From: JBILCM01 sp044353165
GTDB lineage: Bacteria > Bacillota > Bacilli > Paenibacillales > YIM-B00363
Length of the DNA stretch: 9,214 nt
Assembly (NCBI GenBank): GCA_044353165.1
Contig: JBILCM010000086.1
Location: 1-9,214, forward strand
Reading direction: 5' to 3'
In this document: positions 1-7,619 of the stretch, in pieces
Position numbering within the stretch: the stretch's first letter is position 1
Layout: every line of letters starts with the position of its first letter
Made by a program: the position numbers and the translations under genes
Notes under the pieces: model-generated
The model's input: only the letters and a program-made list of their open reading frames with translations
What the model was told of the DNA's origin: nothing
Databases searched by the model: none

Positions 1-1549
1 GCACAGACGCCGCACGGTAACGTCGCACTTTCTCTTCTCGCATGGCGTCTTTCGATGATGTGCCTTCAATCTCGACCGACCCAAACACGTCCCGAAAAAT
101 ATCCACCACGCGTTGGACCGCATCAATGGCGGGCACGAACACGAAAATTTGCGCGCCTCGTGCCAAACTCTGCTTCACCGCATCGTACAACATGACAGGG
201 ATCGAATGCCTCGTCCCACTTCGTGCCGAGCTGAACGTGAACATTCCGAATGGACGCAAACGAGCCATGCGAGCGGCGCTCAACCACTTGCGTATTGGCG
301 GCATCTTCAATCGCTTGGGTACGGGCAACGGATGGCCGTGAAATCGCACGCACACCTTCACGCAAGGAAGCCGCCCCCAAGCTGCGAGAGTACGCATCTC
401 TTGCGGTGGTGTCGCTGTCAGGAACACGAATTTCCCCTCGGGTCTACAAACCCGCCGAGCCGCGAATGCCAATTGGGGGTCTCCATGGTAAGGGAAGGCA
501 TCGATCTCATCCACAATGACCAGATCGAACACCTCACGGAAGCGATACAACTGATGTGTTGTAGATACCGTGATGGGGCCTATTCTCCACCGGTCACGAC
601 TTCCCCCGTACAGAGACACCACCTCCTCCTGCGGGAATGCTGCGCGCAGTCGCGGCTCCAGCTCCAGCACAACATCTTTGCGCGGTGTGGCGAGCAATAC
701 GCGACCGCCTCTGGCGACGACGTGTGCGATGAGTGGGAACATCATCTCTGTCTTGCCTGCGCCGGTAACCGCCCACAATAAAAACTCACGCTGTGCCGTC
801 GGGTGATGGAGAAACTGCATGACACTGTGTACGGCTTCCTCTTGCGCCGGGCGCAAGCTCCACCGTTGCTGTTGCAGCGATTTGGATTTGTAAGCAATCG
901 AACGTTTCGCACGGGGAATGCCTTGAACAAGCATCGCGCAAGCGCGCACGCGTCCCATATTCAAGCAAGCTTCACAATACGGACAATCTTCTCCACAATG
1001 GGGACACATCGTCCAATGATGCTGCTTGGGCCCGCTTCCACACCGTGCGCATCGGTACGTTCGGCCATGCCCCCAGCGGCCATGCTCCCAAAGGTATGCA
1101 CACCACGCATGCACTTGTGCCATCTCCAACCCCGGCCAAATTCGCAAATCCCCCTCTAACACGCCCCACTGCACATATTTCAGTACGTCATCTTCAAGGT
1201 TTATAACTTCATAGGATAACAGCGAGTCCAATTCCTCCCGCAATAAACACCTGCCTTCGAGGGCTGTCTTCATCCGATCATACAGCGTCAACCTCAGACT
1301 GAATGCGTCTTTGAGCTGTTTACATTCGACCCACTGCCCCTGCACATTGGGCGCATCCGGAATCATGGATCGACGCAACTGTGCCTGACGTTCAACGGCT
1401 TGCTTGAAAGAGCGGGTTCGTATCGTTTCATCCATCCATAAGTGTGTTACACCTCGTTCCCACCACCAAGCAGCATCCGCCTCTAGCGCAATGCTGACGT
1501 GCCAACATAACTTCTGGTCCATCTTAACGCCATACACGATACCATACAT
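1..1549 (-). CDS. comFA: ComFA-type competence DNA helicase/translocase, 3' end beyond window
   Basis: This is an ATP-dependent superfamily 2 helicase of the ComFA family, which in Bacillus helps drive transforming single-stranded DNA through the ComEC channel at the inner membrane face. I translated the minus strand by hand from 1549 and found 516 uninterrupted codons to the window edge. A cysteine-rich zinc-finger region (CARC, CPHC, CPYC, about residues 167-204) comes first, as in ComFA. Then follow Walker A AVTGAGKTEM (260-269), the DEAD-box-like motif VDEID (346-350), motif III TATP (378-381) and the family-like RFHGHPLPVP (402-411). The start of the second RecA domain is seen (FVFVPAIDAVQ, near 469-479). 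The final helicase motifs lie outside. The start is supported by AGAGGGGG ending 6 nt before the ATG. A terminator sits only 20 nt upstream, so how the gene is expressed is unclear. In Bacillus, comFB and comFC would follow; that part is not visible here. Confidence 0.93.
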   Translation of the reverse strand, partial: MYGIVYGVKMDQKLCWHVSIALEADAAWWWERGVTHLWMDETIRTRSFKQAVERQAQLRRSMIPDAPNVQGQWVECKQLKDAFSLRLTLYDRMKTALEGRCLLREELDSLLSYEVINLEDDVLKYVQWGVLEGDLRIWPGLEMAQVHAWCAYLWEHGRWGHGRTYRCARCGSGPKQHHWTMCPHCGEDCPYCEACLNMGRVRACAMLVQGIPRAKRSIAYKSKSLQQQRWSLRPAQEEAVHSVMQFLHHPTAQREFLLWAVTGAGKTEMMFPLIAHVVARGGRVLLATPRKDVVLELEPRLRAAFPQEEVVSLYGGSRDRWRIGPITVSTTHQLYRFREVFDLVIVDEIDAFPYHGDPQLAFAARRVCRPEGKFVFLTATPPQEMRTLAAWGRLPCVKVCVRFHGHPLPVPKRLKMPPIRKWLSAARMARLRPFGMFTFSSARSGTRHSIPVMLYDAVKQSLARGAQIFVFVPAIDAVQRVVDIFRDVFGSVEIEGTSSKDAMREEKVRRYRAASV

Positions 1550-1568
1550 GCTTTTCCCCCCTCTGCAC

Positions 1569-1612
1569 AAAAAGCACACTTCCCCGAGAACGTTCCCCGG
1601 CAAAGTGTGCTT
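1569..1612 (-). terminator. Rho-independent terminator upstream of comFA
   Basis: On the minus strand AAGCACACTT (1612-1603) pairs perfectly with AAGTGTGCTT (1581-1572), a 10-bp stem. The enclosed bases hold a smaller GC-rich helix around the self-complementary GAACGTTC. The stem runs into a U-tract at 1573-1569. It closes the transcript from the two minus-strand genes at 1639-4860. Only about 20 nt separate the U-tract from the comFA start codon, so it could also work as a leader attenuator for comFA. Confidence 0.85.
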
Positions 1613-1638
1613 CACTTCGCATCTTGTTCAATCTGTTG

Positions 1639-2013
1639 TTATAACCGGATCACATGTGCAATCCGATCCTTTGCGGATACACCTTGCAACCACTGCTCCG
1701 CTTCTTCAGTAGAAGACAACGCGACCACTTCCCAATTTGCTGAATTCCGATGATGGATGATCCGTTGTGCGATTTGCACCGTCTCATCTTCGGAACCTTC
1801 ATCCAATATGGTCACTTTCGTATCACACGCTCGGAAATCTTCCATGATGGCGAACGATCGCAAATACCACTCCAAGTACGCGCCATGATCATGTGTCACG
1901 ATGACGGCATGAGCTGGATCGCGCCGTCCCCAATGATAACGCGCAGCCAACAGATGCACGAGGCCGATGCTTAATCCATAAATCGCCAGGATCACCGCCC
2001 AAACTTCCAGCAT
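1639..2013 (-). CDS. Small membrane-anchored protein with truncated glycosyltransferase-A-like domain
   Basis: The product is 124 aa of unknown function. An N-terminal hydrophobic segment (about residues 4-23) suggests one membrane anchor with the rest probably cytoplasmic. It is followed by a stretch resembling the first part of a family 2 glycosyltransferase: a beta strand AVIVTHDHG (36-44), then VTILDEGSEDET (67-78), which resembles the nucleotide-sugar-binding DDGSxDxT motif. The protein ends before the region where a DXD metal site and catalytic base would lie, so it is unlikely to be an active transferase. I start at 2013 because GGGAGGTGG lies 6 nt upstream of that ATG, while the longer frame from 2040 has no ribosome binding site. 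It lies 75 bp after the glycosidase gene with no convincing terminator between, so cotranscription is likely. Confidence 0.72.
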   Translation of the reverse strand: MLEVWAVILAIYGLSIGLVHLLAARYHWGRRDPAHAVIVTHDHGAYLEWYLRSFAIMEDFRACDTKVTILDEGSEDETVQIAQRIIHHRNSANWEVVALSSTEEAEQWLQGVSAKDRIAHVIRL

Positions 2014-2088
2014 TGCAGCCACCTCCCATGGCTCCATCATATGCCGGTATGTCTATGGCGGTGACAGCGATGATAGCGATACCATCGC

Positions 2089-4860
2089 TTAAGATTGGAT
2101 CGAAATTTTTTTCGACTTCGGTTCCCAGACGACCTTCATGCCCAGTTGTTCCGAGATGACACGCAGCGGCAACAACGTCCTGCCACCCGAGATGAGCGGG
2201 GCGGTACTTCCATTCACTCGGCTCCCGTTCACGAGGAATATCGGATCACCAACCCACAATTCCATCCAATCTTCGCCTCTGCGAATGACCACTTTCTTCT
2301 CAGCAGCTTCCCACTGCACGCGTCCGCCAAGTGCATCCACAACAAACCGCACGGGGACGTACGTCCGCCCATCGATGATCTTCGGCGGTTGATCGAGAGC
2401 CATGACCGTCGCATTCACGGTGGCCTGCTTCACGTCGACTGTCAGTTCCACCGCGGTTGGAATCTTCACTGTGCGTTGGGAGGATGGATACACCCACGAC
2501 ATATTGTCCACGCCAATCACCCCAGCAATCGGCTTCTTACTTACGATGTATATCCGCTTCAGCGAACTGGGGTTGATGTCATTGAGCGAGACATCGATCG
2601 TGCGCAAGCCTTGCCAATCGATCCGCTCTGCGATGGTTTTGCGAATGAAGGCGCCCGATGGGTCCGTAAATTCAACACGCAACCAGCCGCCTTGACCATC
2701 GCCCATGACATCGAGTTGCAGTGCGGAAGGCTTGTTTTTGGGCACTTCTATACCCGCGCTCCCATTCAATTTCGCATAAGCGGCGAAATCGGTTACGCCG
2801 TCCCCACTCCTGAAATCGTACGATAAAGACAAAGAGAGATCGTTCGATTTCCCCGTCATGCCGCTCGTTAACGAGACGGCCGCTTGAGCTGCATTCGGGA
2901 AAGCTTCCGACGTAATTAACCACGGCACCTGTTGAAAATCGGTAATCCATACTCTGGGCGGCGTAGGAATCACAAGACGTGTGCTGAATCGGTCATATCT
3001 AGCCACGAGCATGGCCGCTGTCGTGGAAGGTGTAACGACTCCCGGTTCCTGAACGAACCCTTCATAGCGGAACGTGCCTGCCTGGAAAACGCCTCTAACC
3101 CCGAACAACTCCCATTGCAACAGATCGGTCGGAATTGAGAATTCCCTGCCATCCTGTAACGTCGCTTTCGCCTGTAGGCGGATTTGATCCCCTATTTTCC
3201 ATTCGCTAGGTGGCTTGCTGGGGACAAGATCCAATCTAGCGATGGACGCACGGTCTGCCACTTCCACTTGCAACGATGGCTTACGATCACCGGCAGCAGC
3301 CGTAATCTCACTGACGCCCGCGAATTGTGCGATCGCTTCCCCATTGGGCTGCATCATCACATGCTCCCCAACCGCGCTGAATTGTGTGCCTAAACCTAAT
3401 GGATCAAGCGGATTATAAAATGTATCAAACGCCTTCACCGCATACTGAGCACGCTCCCCCTTCCATAGGAAGCTTGGCCCGCTTACAATCAAGCCTTGCA
3501 GCTCGCCCGCCGGAGCCAACGTATACACACCCAGACCATTCACAACTTTGCGCTGCGCGCCATCTTTAGGCACGTTGCTAAGTTGCGCCTGGAATTCGCC
3601 AAGCGGCCGCGACACCATGGTCGTCGAACCTCCGCCATCCAGGTTCAACGCGCGCCACAGCCCCATCTGCAGCAAAATCTGCTGGAATTGTGCAAGCGTC
3701 GGCCCAACGCTATCGCCGGCATGGTCAGCTGTGACCATGTATACGTATCGGCCGTCTTGCGTGTAGCCAACGCCAGTCCGCGAGGTCGCGCTCGTGCCTT
3801 GAATGCCGGTTACATCTCTAGAGAACGCCGCGGCTTGTCCCTCGCTAACGAGAATCGTATGCCCGCCCAGCAACATGCTAAAATCGTTGCCCGAGAGCGC
3901 GAGATTCGTGTTTAGAGGCAGCAACGACGTCGGGGTGGCGATCACATCGCCGATTTTCAAATTTGCGGCTACGAATGCCGCGCCTCTGCCCGCCGCCCTC
4001 AGAATGTATCCATTCTCCGGCGCCTTCTTGTTCAACGTGCCATTGAGCGCGATTTCAGCGACAACACCGCCTGTGAACGCGCTGTCCGTGCCCACAACCA
4101 ACACTTCCGTCGGCGTTGTTGCCCCGTCGTTCGCTCGCGACACACTTCCCCAATCCGATGTGTATAGATGAATCGCGTTTCCGTGCGAATGCACCCCATC
4201 GAACCATCCATACGTTCGATTGACACCCGATATTGGGTACGATTGCCCGTTAACCGCCATCACAAGACCTTGGAAGGTGAACATCTCAATCATCGGTCGG
4301 CGGTCTTTGGTGATGCCGAACGCGTACATCCCTTGCAACAACGTCGTAGGTGACGCCATCAGTTTGCCGCTGGCAATCTGCGGGCCGAGCGGCGCGCCTT
4401 CCGCGCTAATATTAAAAAAATCCCCATTCACACCCGCCACAGCACCTGTGTTTCTGGACATCAAGGTCACATTCTCGCGCTGTGTGATCTGGCCGGTCTG
4501 ACCGGTCATCACATTCAACGTCACATATGGATTGTCCAAATCCGCCACTATCGCCTGCACATTCGTGATCACTTCCCGATTGTCCCGCATCCGCGACCAC
4601 TTGTATGTCACCCGTTTCACACCCGCCGTGACCCAAGTTTCCGCAATCGCCGTGAGCCTCGGTGTCGTCGTCAACTCTCCCGTGCCCGCTCCCGTGCTTG
4701 CACCTGAACCCACGCTTGCCCCCGTGCTAGCCTGCGTTTCCGCCGCACCGGGCCATCCACCACTGATCAATGCCCCTACTAAACATATAATGACAAGCTT
4801 TCTCACAAAATCCACTCTATGATTTACTCTATGACGAACCAAAAAATCGATCCCGAACAT
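2089..4860 (-). CDS. Secreted phosphodiester glycosidase (NAGPA-like) with C-terminal stalk domains
   Basis: This 923-aa exported protein is probably a cell-surface enzyme acting on a sugar phosphodiester, perhaps in a wall polymer; the substrate is inferred from the family only. A signal peptide with hydrophobic core LVIICLVGALISG (about residues 22-34) is followed by a low-complexity Ser/Thr/Gly/Ala linker. The phosphodiester glycosidase (NAGPA, DUF2233-type) domain spans about 140-450 and carries AGVNGDFF (142-149) and NLDGGGSTT (406-414), both typical of the family. A middle region (about 450-630) looks like beta-sandwich spacer, and 635-790 resembles a jelly-roll carbohydrate-binding module. 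The C-terminus (about 803-923) has two stalk repeats of the copper amine oxidase N-terminal type (GRTYVPVRFV, GRTLLPLRVI); the name reflects homology, not copper use. I chose the ATG at 4860, with GGGGGAAG upstream. The frame opens farther back at a GTG at 4935 without a binding site. A GTG at 4806 would give a neater signal peptide and remains possible. Confidence 0.9.
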   Translation of the reverse strand: MFGIDFLVRHRVNHRVDFVRKLVIICLVGALISGGWPGAAETQASTGASVGSGASTGAGTGELTTTPRLTAIAETWVTAGVKRVTYKWSRMRDNREVITNVQAIVADLDNPYVTLNVMTGQTGQITQRENVTLMSRNTGAVAGVNGDFFNISAEGAPLGPQIASGKLMASPTTLLQGMYAFGITKDRRPMIEMFTFQGLVMAVNGQSYPISGVNRTYGWFDGVHSHGNAIHLYTSDWGSVSRANDGATTPTEVLVVGTDSAFTGGVVAEIALNGTLNKKAPENGYILRAAGRGAAFVAANLKIGDVIATPTSLLPLNTNLALSGNDFSMLLGGHTILVSEGQAAAFSRDVTGIQGTSATSRTGVGYTQDGRYVYMVTADHAGDSVGPTLAQFQQILLQMGLWRALNLDGGGSTTMVSRPLGEFQAQLSNVPKDGAQRKVVNGLGVYTLAPAGELQGLIVSGPSFLWKGERAQYAVKAFDTFYNPLDPLGLGTQFSAVGEHVMMQPNGEAIAQFAGVSEITAAAGDRKPSLQVEVADRASIARLDLVPSKPPSEWKIGDQIRLQAKATLQDGREFSIPTDLLQWELFGVRGVFQAGTFRYEGFVQEPGVVTPSTTAAMLVARYDRFSTRLVIPTPPRVWITDFQQVPWLITSEAFPNAAQAAVSLTSGMTGKSNDLSLSLSYDFRSGDGVTDFAAYAKLNGSAGIEVPKNKPSALQLDVMGDGQGGWLRVEFTDPSGAFIRKTIAERIDWQGLRTIDVSLNDINPSSLKRIYIVSKKPIAGVIGVDNMSWVYPSSQRTVKIPTAVELTVDVKQATVNATVMALDQPPKIIDGRTYVPVRFVVDALGGRVQWEAAEKKVVIRRGEDWMELWVGDPIFLVNGSRVNGSTAPLISGGRTLLPLRVISEQLGMKVVWEPKSKKISIQS

Positions 4861-5130
4861 GCCGATCTTCCCCCATACACTTCCCGATTGACGCTCTCCC
4901 ACGCCTAAGCCGACTAAGCTAGGACCCCAAAACACGTATCATGTCATGTATTACGTATCAACTATCACGAACCACTTATCACGTGCCAGTAGCCACTTAC
5001 CACGAGTTTGCGACCCACAAATTTATGACCCGCATAATCAATCGCTCTGTTCTCTTAAGATTGTATCAAACTTTCTACGTCAAACGTGCCCAGAAAGTTG
5101 CATTACCAATATTTGCAACCGAACATACCC
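4861..5130. other. Gene-free AT-richer spacer with degenerate short repeats
   Basis: I see no coding sequence here; the short open frames lack ribosome binding sites and family resemblance. Between about 4934 and 5006 related words recur on the plus strand: ACGTATCA twice, 19 nt apart (4934 and 4953), then ACTATCACGAACC, ACTTATCACGTGCC and ACTTACCACGAG (from 4961, 4974 and 4994). They look like a decayed tandem repeat of about 13-20 nt. The promoter of the glycosidase gene should lie here on the minus strand, but I could not find a convincing -35/-10 pair. Confidence 0.45.
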
Positions 5131-5186
5131 TCTATGCCCCGCATCCGCAGCCGCCACCACGCACCACCACGCACCACGCCCACCGC

Positions 5187-5476
5187 ATGTTCATTTTTTG
5201 ATGATACTCACACGCCTCACGCCGCATCCGCACTGACCACCACGCGCACATGTTCATTTTTTGAACATACGCACCGACTGCGAAACACGTATGTTCATTT
5301 CTTGAACATTCACCCGCCACCCCAAGCTACCTCAACTCACTATGGCCCACCGCATGTTCAAATTTTGACGATTCACCTACACCTCACGCCGCATCCGCAG
5401 TGACCACCTCGCGTGCATGTTCATTTTCTGAACATACGCACCGACTGCGATACGCACATGTTCATTTTTTGAATAT
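5187..5476 (+). repeat. Array of six 19-bp palindromes in a duplicated 167-bp segment
   Basis: Six copies of ATGTTCA-N5-TGAACAT or close variants begin at 5187, 5250, 5291, 5354, 5417 and 5458. The distances are 63, 41, 63, 63 and 41 bp, so copies 1-3 are repeated as 4-6 with an exact 167-bp offset. The intervening words are shared, for example CGCACCGACTGCGA after copies 2 and 5, CACCCGCCACCCCAAGC after 3 and 6, and CCTCACGCCGCATCCGCA after 1 and 4. Copies 2, 3 and 5 have perfect 7-bp arms; 1, 4 and 6 have one damaged arm. A possible older remnant (GAACATA at 5121, GCATCCGCAG at 5141) precedes the array. The array fills the gap between two minus-strand genes. It may be an operator cluster, a REP-like dispersed element or a set of terminator-like hairpins; its function is unknown. 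Confidence 0.9.
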
Positions 5477-5507
5477 ACACCCGCCACCCCAAGCGCAGCG
5501 GCACACC

Positions 5508-6173
5508 TCACAATGCCACGTCACGCCCCTTCATGGTGAGGTTGTATCCGTGCACTCTCATCCTGTCTGAGCGGACAGGCGCGATCAGACCGTGCCCGTG
5601 CAACTCGCGAATCAGCAGCATCACCGTATTGCGGCACCGGCCGAGCAGTAGCATTAATTCTTTGATCGACACCGGCGATCCTTTGCTCCGGGCATGCCGC
5701 ACAATTTCACGCGCCGCCAACGACAACGACGATCCCCGCACACGCCCCTCATGACCCCAGACAATCTGTCGCAACAACTGTTGGGCTTCACGCGAGCGAT
5801 TTTTGATGATTTCTGTAGAAAAATGCACCACCATCCACCCATCCGCAATGAGATGCGCATCCCGCAACAGATTGTCCGCGTGATCACTGACCGTGACATC
5901 CTGCACATGCGGCTTGAAGCCGTCCGCCTCCAGTGCAAGTTTCATCATATGGGGCTTGTACGCGTGGTCGATGTACCTTCGGCCATCCCGATAATCACGG
6001 ACTTCATACTGCGGGTACAGCCCTTCCAACGTGCCGAAAGCCGGCCACCACACCTCCTGCAGGATCAATCGCTCCAAATACTGATGACCCGTCACAACCC
6101 GCCGCGCCCGCTCCCCGTCCAACGCGCCCAGGTGCCTCTCCAACCACACCTCATGCGCTTCCTCAAAATTCAT
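5508..6173 (-). CDS. Vsr/DUF559-like nuclease-fold protein with C-terminal winged helix
   Basis: The product is a 221-aa cytoplasmic protein, probably DNA-binding. Residues about 60-135 follow the pattern of the DUF559/very-short-patch-repair branch of the PD-(D/E)XK fold: YIDHAY (67-72, candidate acidic D69), LALEADG (79-85, E82 and D84), then NLLRDAHLIADGWMVVHFS (101-119). The N-terminal helical part has a WWPAFG motif (42-47). I recall similar conserved hypothetical proteins from Paenibacillus-type genomes, without an established role. Residues about 150-213 look like a winged helix-turn-helix (SIKELMLLLGRCRNTVMLLIR), suggesting sequence-specific binding. The classical lysine of the ExK motif is replaced (E-A-D), as in DUF559 relatives, so catalysis is not assured. 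The ATG at 6173 is chosen because AGGAGG lies 7 nt upstream; the longer frame from 6221 would start inside the metK terminator. The palindrome array begins just past its 3' end. Confidence 0.78.
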   Translation of the reverse strand: MNFEEAHEVWLERHLGALDGERARRVVTGHQYLERLILQEVWWPAFGTLEGLYPQYEVRDYRDGRRYIDHAYKPHMMKLALEADGFKPHVQDVTVSDHADNLLRDAHLIADGWMVVHFSTEIIKNRSREAQQLLRQIVWGHEGRVRGSSLSLAAREIVRHARSKGSPVSIKELMLLLGRCRNTVMLLIRELHGHGLIAPVRSDRMRVHGYNLTMKGRDVAL

Positions 6174-6219
6174 CCCATTCCCTCCTGCCAAAATGTTCCT
6201 CGTCCACCATCCGCCAATC

Positions 6220-6261
6220 AAAAAACGCCGCCTACCCCCGCAACTCGGGAATAAACGGCGT
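6220..6261 (-). terminator. Rho-independent terminator of metK
   Basis: On the minus strand ACGCCG (6261-6256) pairs with CGGCGT (6230-6225). Inside, TATTCCCG pairs with CGGGGGTA through two G-U wobbles. The stem is followed by a run of Ts from 6225 to 6220. It lies 35 nt past the metK stop and 47 nt before the start of the next gene, which therefore needs its own promoter or readthrough. A 5-bp hairpin GCGTG/CACGC (6272-6268 with 6262-6258) shares bases with the terminator's 5' arm. Confidence 0.9.
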
Positions 6262-6295
6262 GTGCTTCACGCATTTTTGCAATATGATGTACCTT

Positions 6296-7501
6296 TTATA
6301 CGCCTGCCTCACGCTTCAACAACTCGGCCTTGTCCGTGCGCTCCCACGTCAGATCGAGATCACTACGGCCAAAATGCCCGTAAGCTGCAACTTGGCGATA
6401 CATCGGCCGGCGCAAGTCTAACATTCGAATAATACCCGCTGGTCTGAGGTCAAAATGTTTCCGCACCAACGCCACCAACTTCTCCTCCGATGTGCGCCCA
6501 GTGCCGAACGTATCCACCGCAATCGATACCGGCTGCGCCACGCCGATTGCGTACGCCACTTGCACCTCGCACTTGTCAGCGAGTCCCGCGGCGACAATGT
6601 TCTTCGCGACGTACCGTGCTGCGTAAGCGCCGGAGCGATCCACTTTCGTCGGATCTTTGCCCGAGAACGCACCGCCGCCATGGCGGGCGTAACCGCCGTA
6701 AGTGTCGACGATGATCTTACGTCCCGTCAACCCCGCGTCACCCTGCGGGCCGCCAATAACGAACCGCCCGGTCGGGTTGATAAAATATTTGGTCTGCGCA
6801 TCAAGCAACTCTGCTGGCACGACAGGCGTGATTACATGCGTCATCATGTCTTGCTTAATTTGCTCTAGCGTCGTCTCTTCCGCATGCTGTGTGGAGATGA
6901 CGATCGTATCCACGCGAACCGGCTTGTCGCCGTCGTACTCGACTGTCACTTGCGTTTTGCCATCGGGGCGCAAATATGTAAGTGTGCCATCCTTGCGCAC
7001 CTCCGAGAGGCGACGCGATAACTTGTGCGATAGCGAAATGGGCAGCGGCATCAACTCTGGCGTCTCGTTCACTGCAAAACCGAACATCAAGCCTTGGTCG
7101 CCGGCGCCGATCGCCTCAATCTCCGCATCCGTCATCGTGCCTTCGCGCGCTTCCAAAGCCCGATCCACGCCTTGCGCGATATCTGGGGATTGTTCGTCGA
7201 TGGAGGTAAGAACAGCGCACGTCTGGTAATCGAAGCCATATTTGGCCCGGGTATAACCAATCTCCTTAATCGTGTTGCGCACGATGGATGGAATGTCGAC
7301 ATAATCGGACTGTGTACTAATTTCTCCGGCCACGAGCACGAGGCCTGTCGTCACGGACACTTCACAAGCCACCCGCGCATTCGGATCGTTCTTAAGGAAC
7401 GCATCAAGCACCGAGTCTGAAATTTGATCACATATTTTATCCGGATGACCTTCGGTTACGGATTCGGACGTAAACAGGCGACGCCCACGAATAGTTGTCA
7501 T
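6296..7501 (-). CDS. metK: S-adenosylmethionine synthetase (methionine adenosyltransferase)
   Basis: MetK makes S-adenosylmethionine from methionine and ATP, releasing phosphate and pyrophosphate. It is a cytoplasmic, usually tetrameric enzyme that supplies methyl groups to the whole cell. The 401-aa length matches bacterial MetK. Family signatures are intact: TSESVTEGHPDK (11-22), the ATP-binding signature GAGDQGLMFGFA (132-143), and the glycine-rich phosphate-binding loop GGGAFSGKD (275-283). The C-terminal domain is complete, with RRPMYRQVAAYGHFGR (364-379). The ATG at 7501 has AGGAGGT 9 nt upstream. The gene appears to be a single-gene unit between its own promoter (7620-7648) and its own terminator (6220-6261). 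No S-box riboswitch, common before metK in Bacillales, is recognisable in the roughly 110-nt leader; an attenuator-like structure is there instead. Confidence 0.98.
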   Translation of the reverse strand: MTTIRGRRLFTSESVTEGHPDKICDQISDSVLDAFLKNDPNARVACEVSVTTGLVLVAGEISTQSDYVDIPSIVRNTIKEIGYTRAKYGFDYQTCAVLTSIDEQSPDIAQGVDRALEAREGTMTDAEIEAIGAGDQGLMFGFAVNETPELMPLPISLSHKLSRRLSEVRKDGTLTYLRPDGKTQVTVEYDGDKPVRVDTIVISTQHAEETTLEQIKQDMMTHVITPVVPAELLDAQTKYFINPTGRFVIGGPQGDAGLTGRKIIVDTYGGYARHGGGAFSGKDPTKVDRSGAYAARYVAKNIVAAGLADKCEVQVAYAIGVAQPVSIAVDTFGTGRTSEEKLVALVRKHFDLRPAGIIRMLDLRRPMYRQVAAYGHFGRSDLDLTWERTDKAELLKREAGV

Positions 7502-7563
7502 GTGGAATCAACCTCCTGAACAGTATATTTTTCTGGATCGCTGTAGATGATAGGAACAAGCAT

Positions 7564-7611
7564 AAAAAATAAAATGACCTTCTCCACAGTGGAAAAGGTT
7601 TCATACCTTCC
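7564..7611 (-). promoter_or_regulatory. Attenuator-like hairpin pair in the metK leader
   Basis: A terminator is formed by ACCTTTTCCA (7599-7590) and TGGAGAAGGT (7586-7577), 10 bp with one G-U pair and loop CTG. A T-rich tract from 7575 to 7564 with one interrupting A follows. Just upstream, GGAAGGT (7611-7605) can pair with ACCTT (7599-7595), with GG-CC closing pairs across a two-base bulge. This uses the same bases as the terminator's 5' arm, so the two folds exclude each other. The structure begins within a few nucleotides of the predicted transcription start and ends about 62 nt before the metK ATG. Early termination would give an RNA of about 50 nt. That it regulates metK is inference. 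Confidence 0.72.
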
Positions 7612-7619
7612 GATTTCCC

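Noticed and set aside
113..781. 222-codon open frame on the plus strand
   Set aside because: It lies wholly antisense to comFA, has no ribosome binding site and reads as low-complexity sequence. The minus-strand frame shows clear helicase motifs.
2061..2090. Terminator after the glycosidase gene
   Set aside because: A 7-bp inverted repeat AGCGATG/CATCGCT is present (2067-2073 and 2083-2089), but no T-run follows on the minus strand.
5037..5080. Promoter for the glycosidase gene with TTGACG and TACAAT
   Set aside because: The two boxes are only 12 bp apart, too short for a sigma-A promoter, and no other pairing in the region is better.
5187..5476. CRISPR array
   Set aside because: The repeated unit is a 19-bp palindrome with two spacings (63 and 41 bp), and the intervening sequences are themselves repeated at a 167-bp offset rather than unique. 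No cas gene is nearby.
5187..5476. LexA/DinR SOS boxes
   Set aside because: The Bacillus-type site is GAAC-N4-GTTC. Here the half-sites are in the opposite order (GTTC-N7-GAAC), and no SOS gene is adjacent.
7437..7604. Small leader peptide starting with ATG at 7604 and overlapping metK
   Set aside because: The purine-rich GGAAGG is only 1 nt from the ATG, the frame runs deep into metK, and the peptide resembles no known product.
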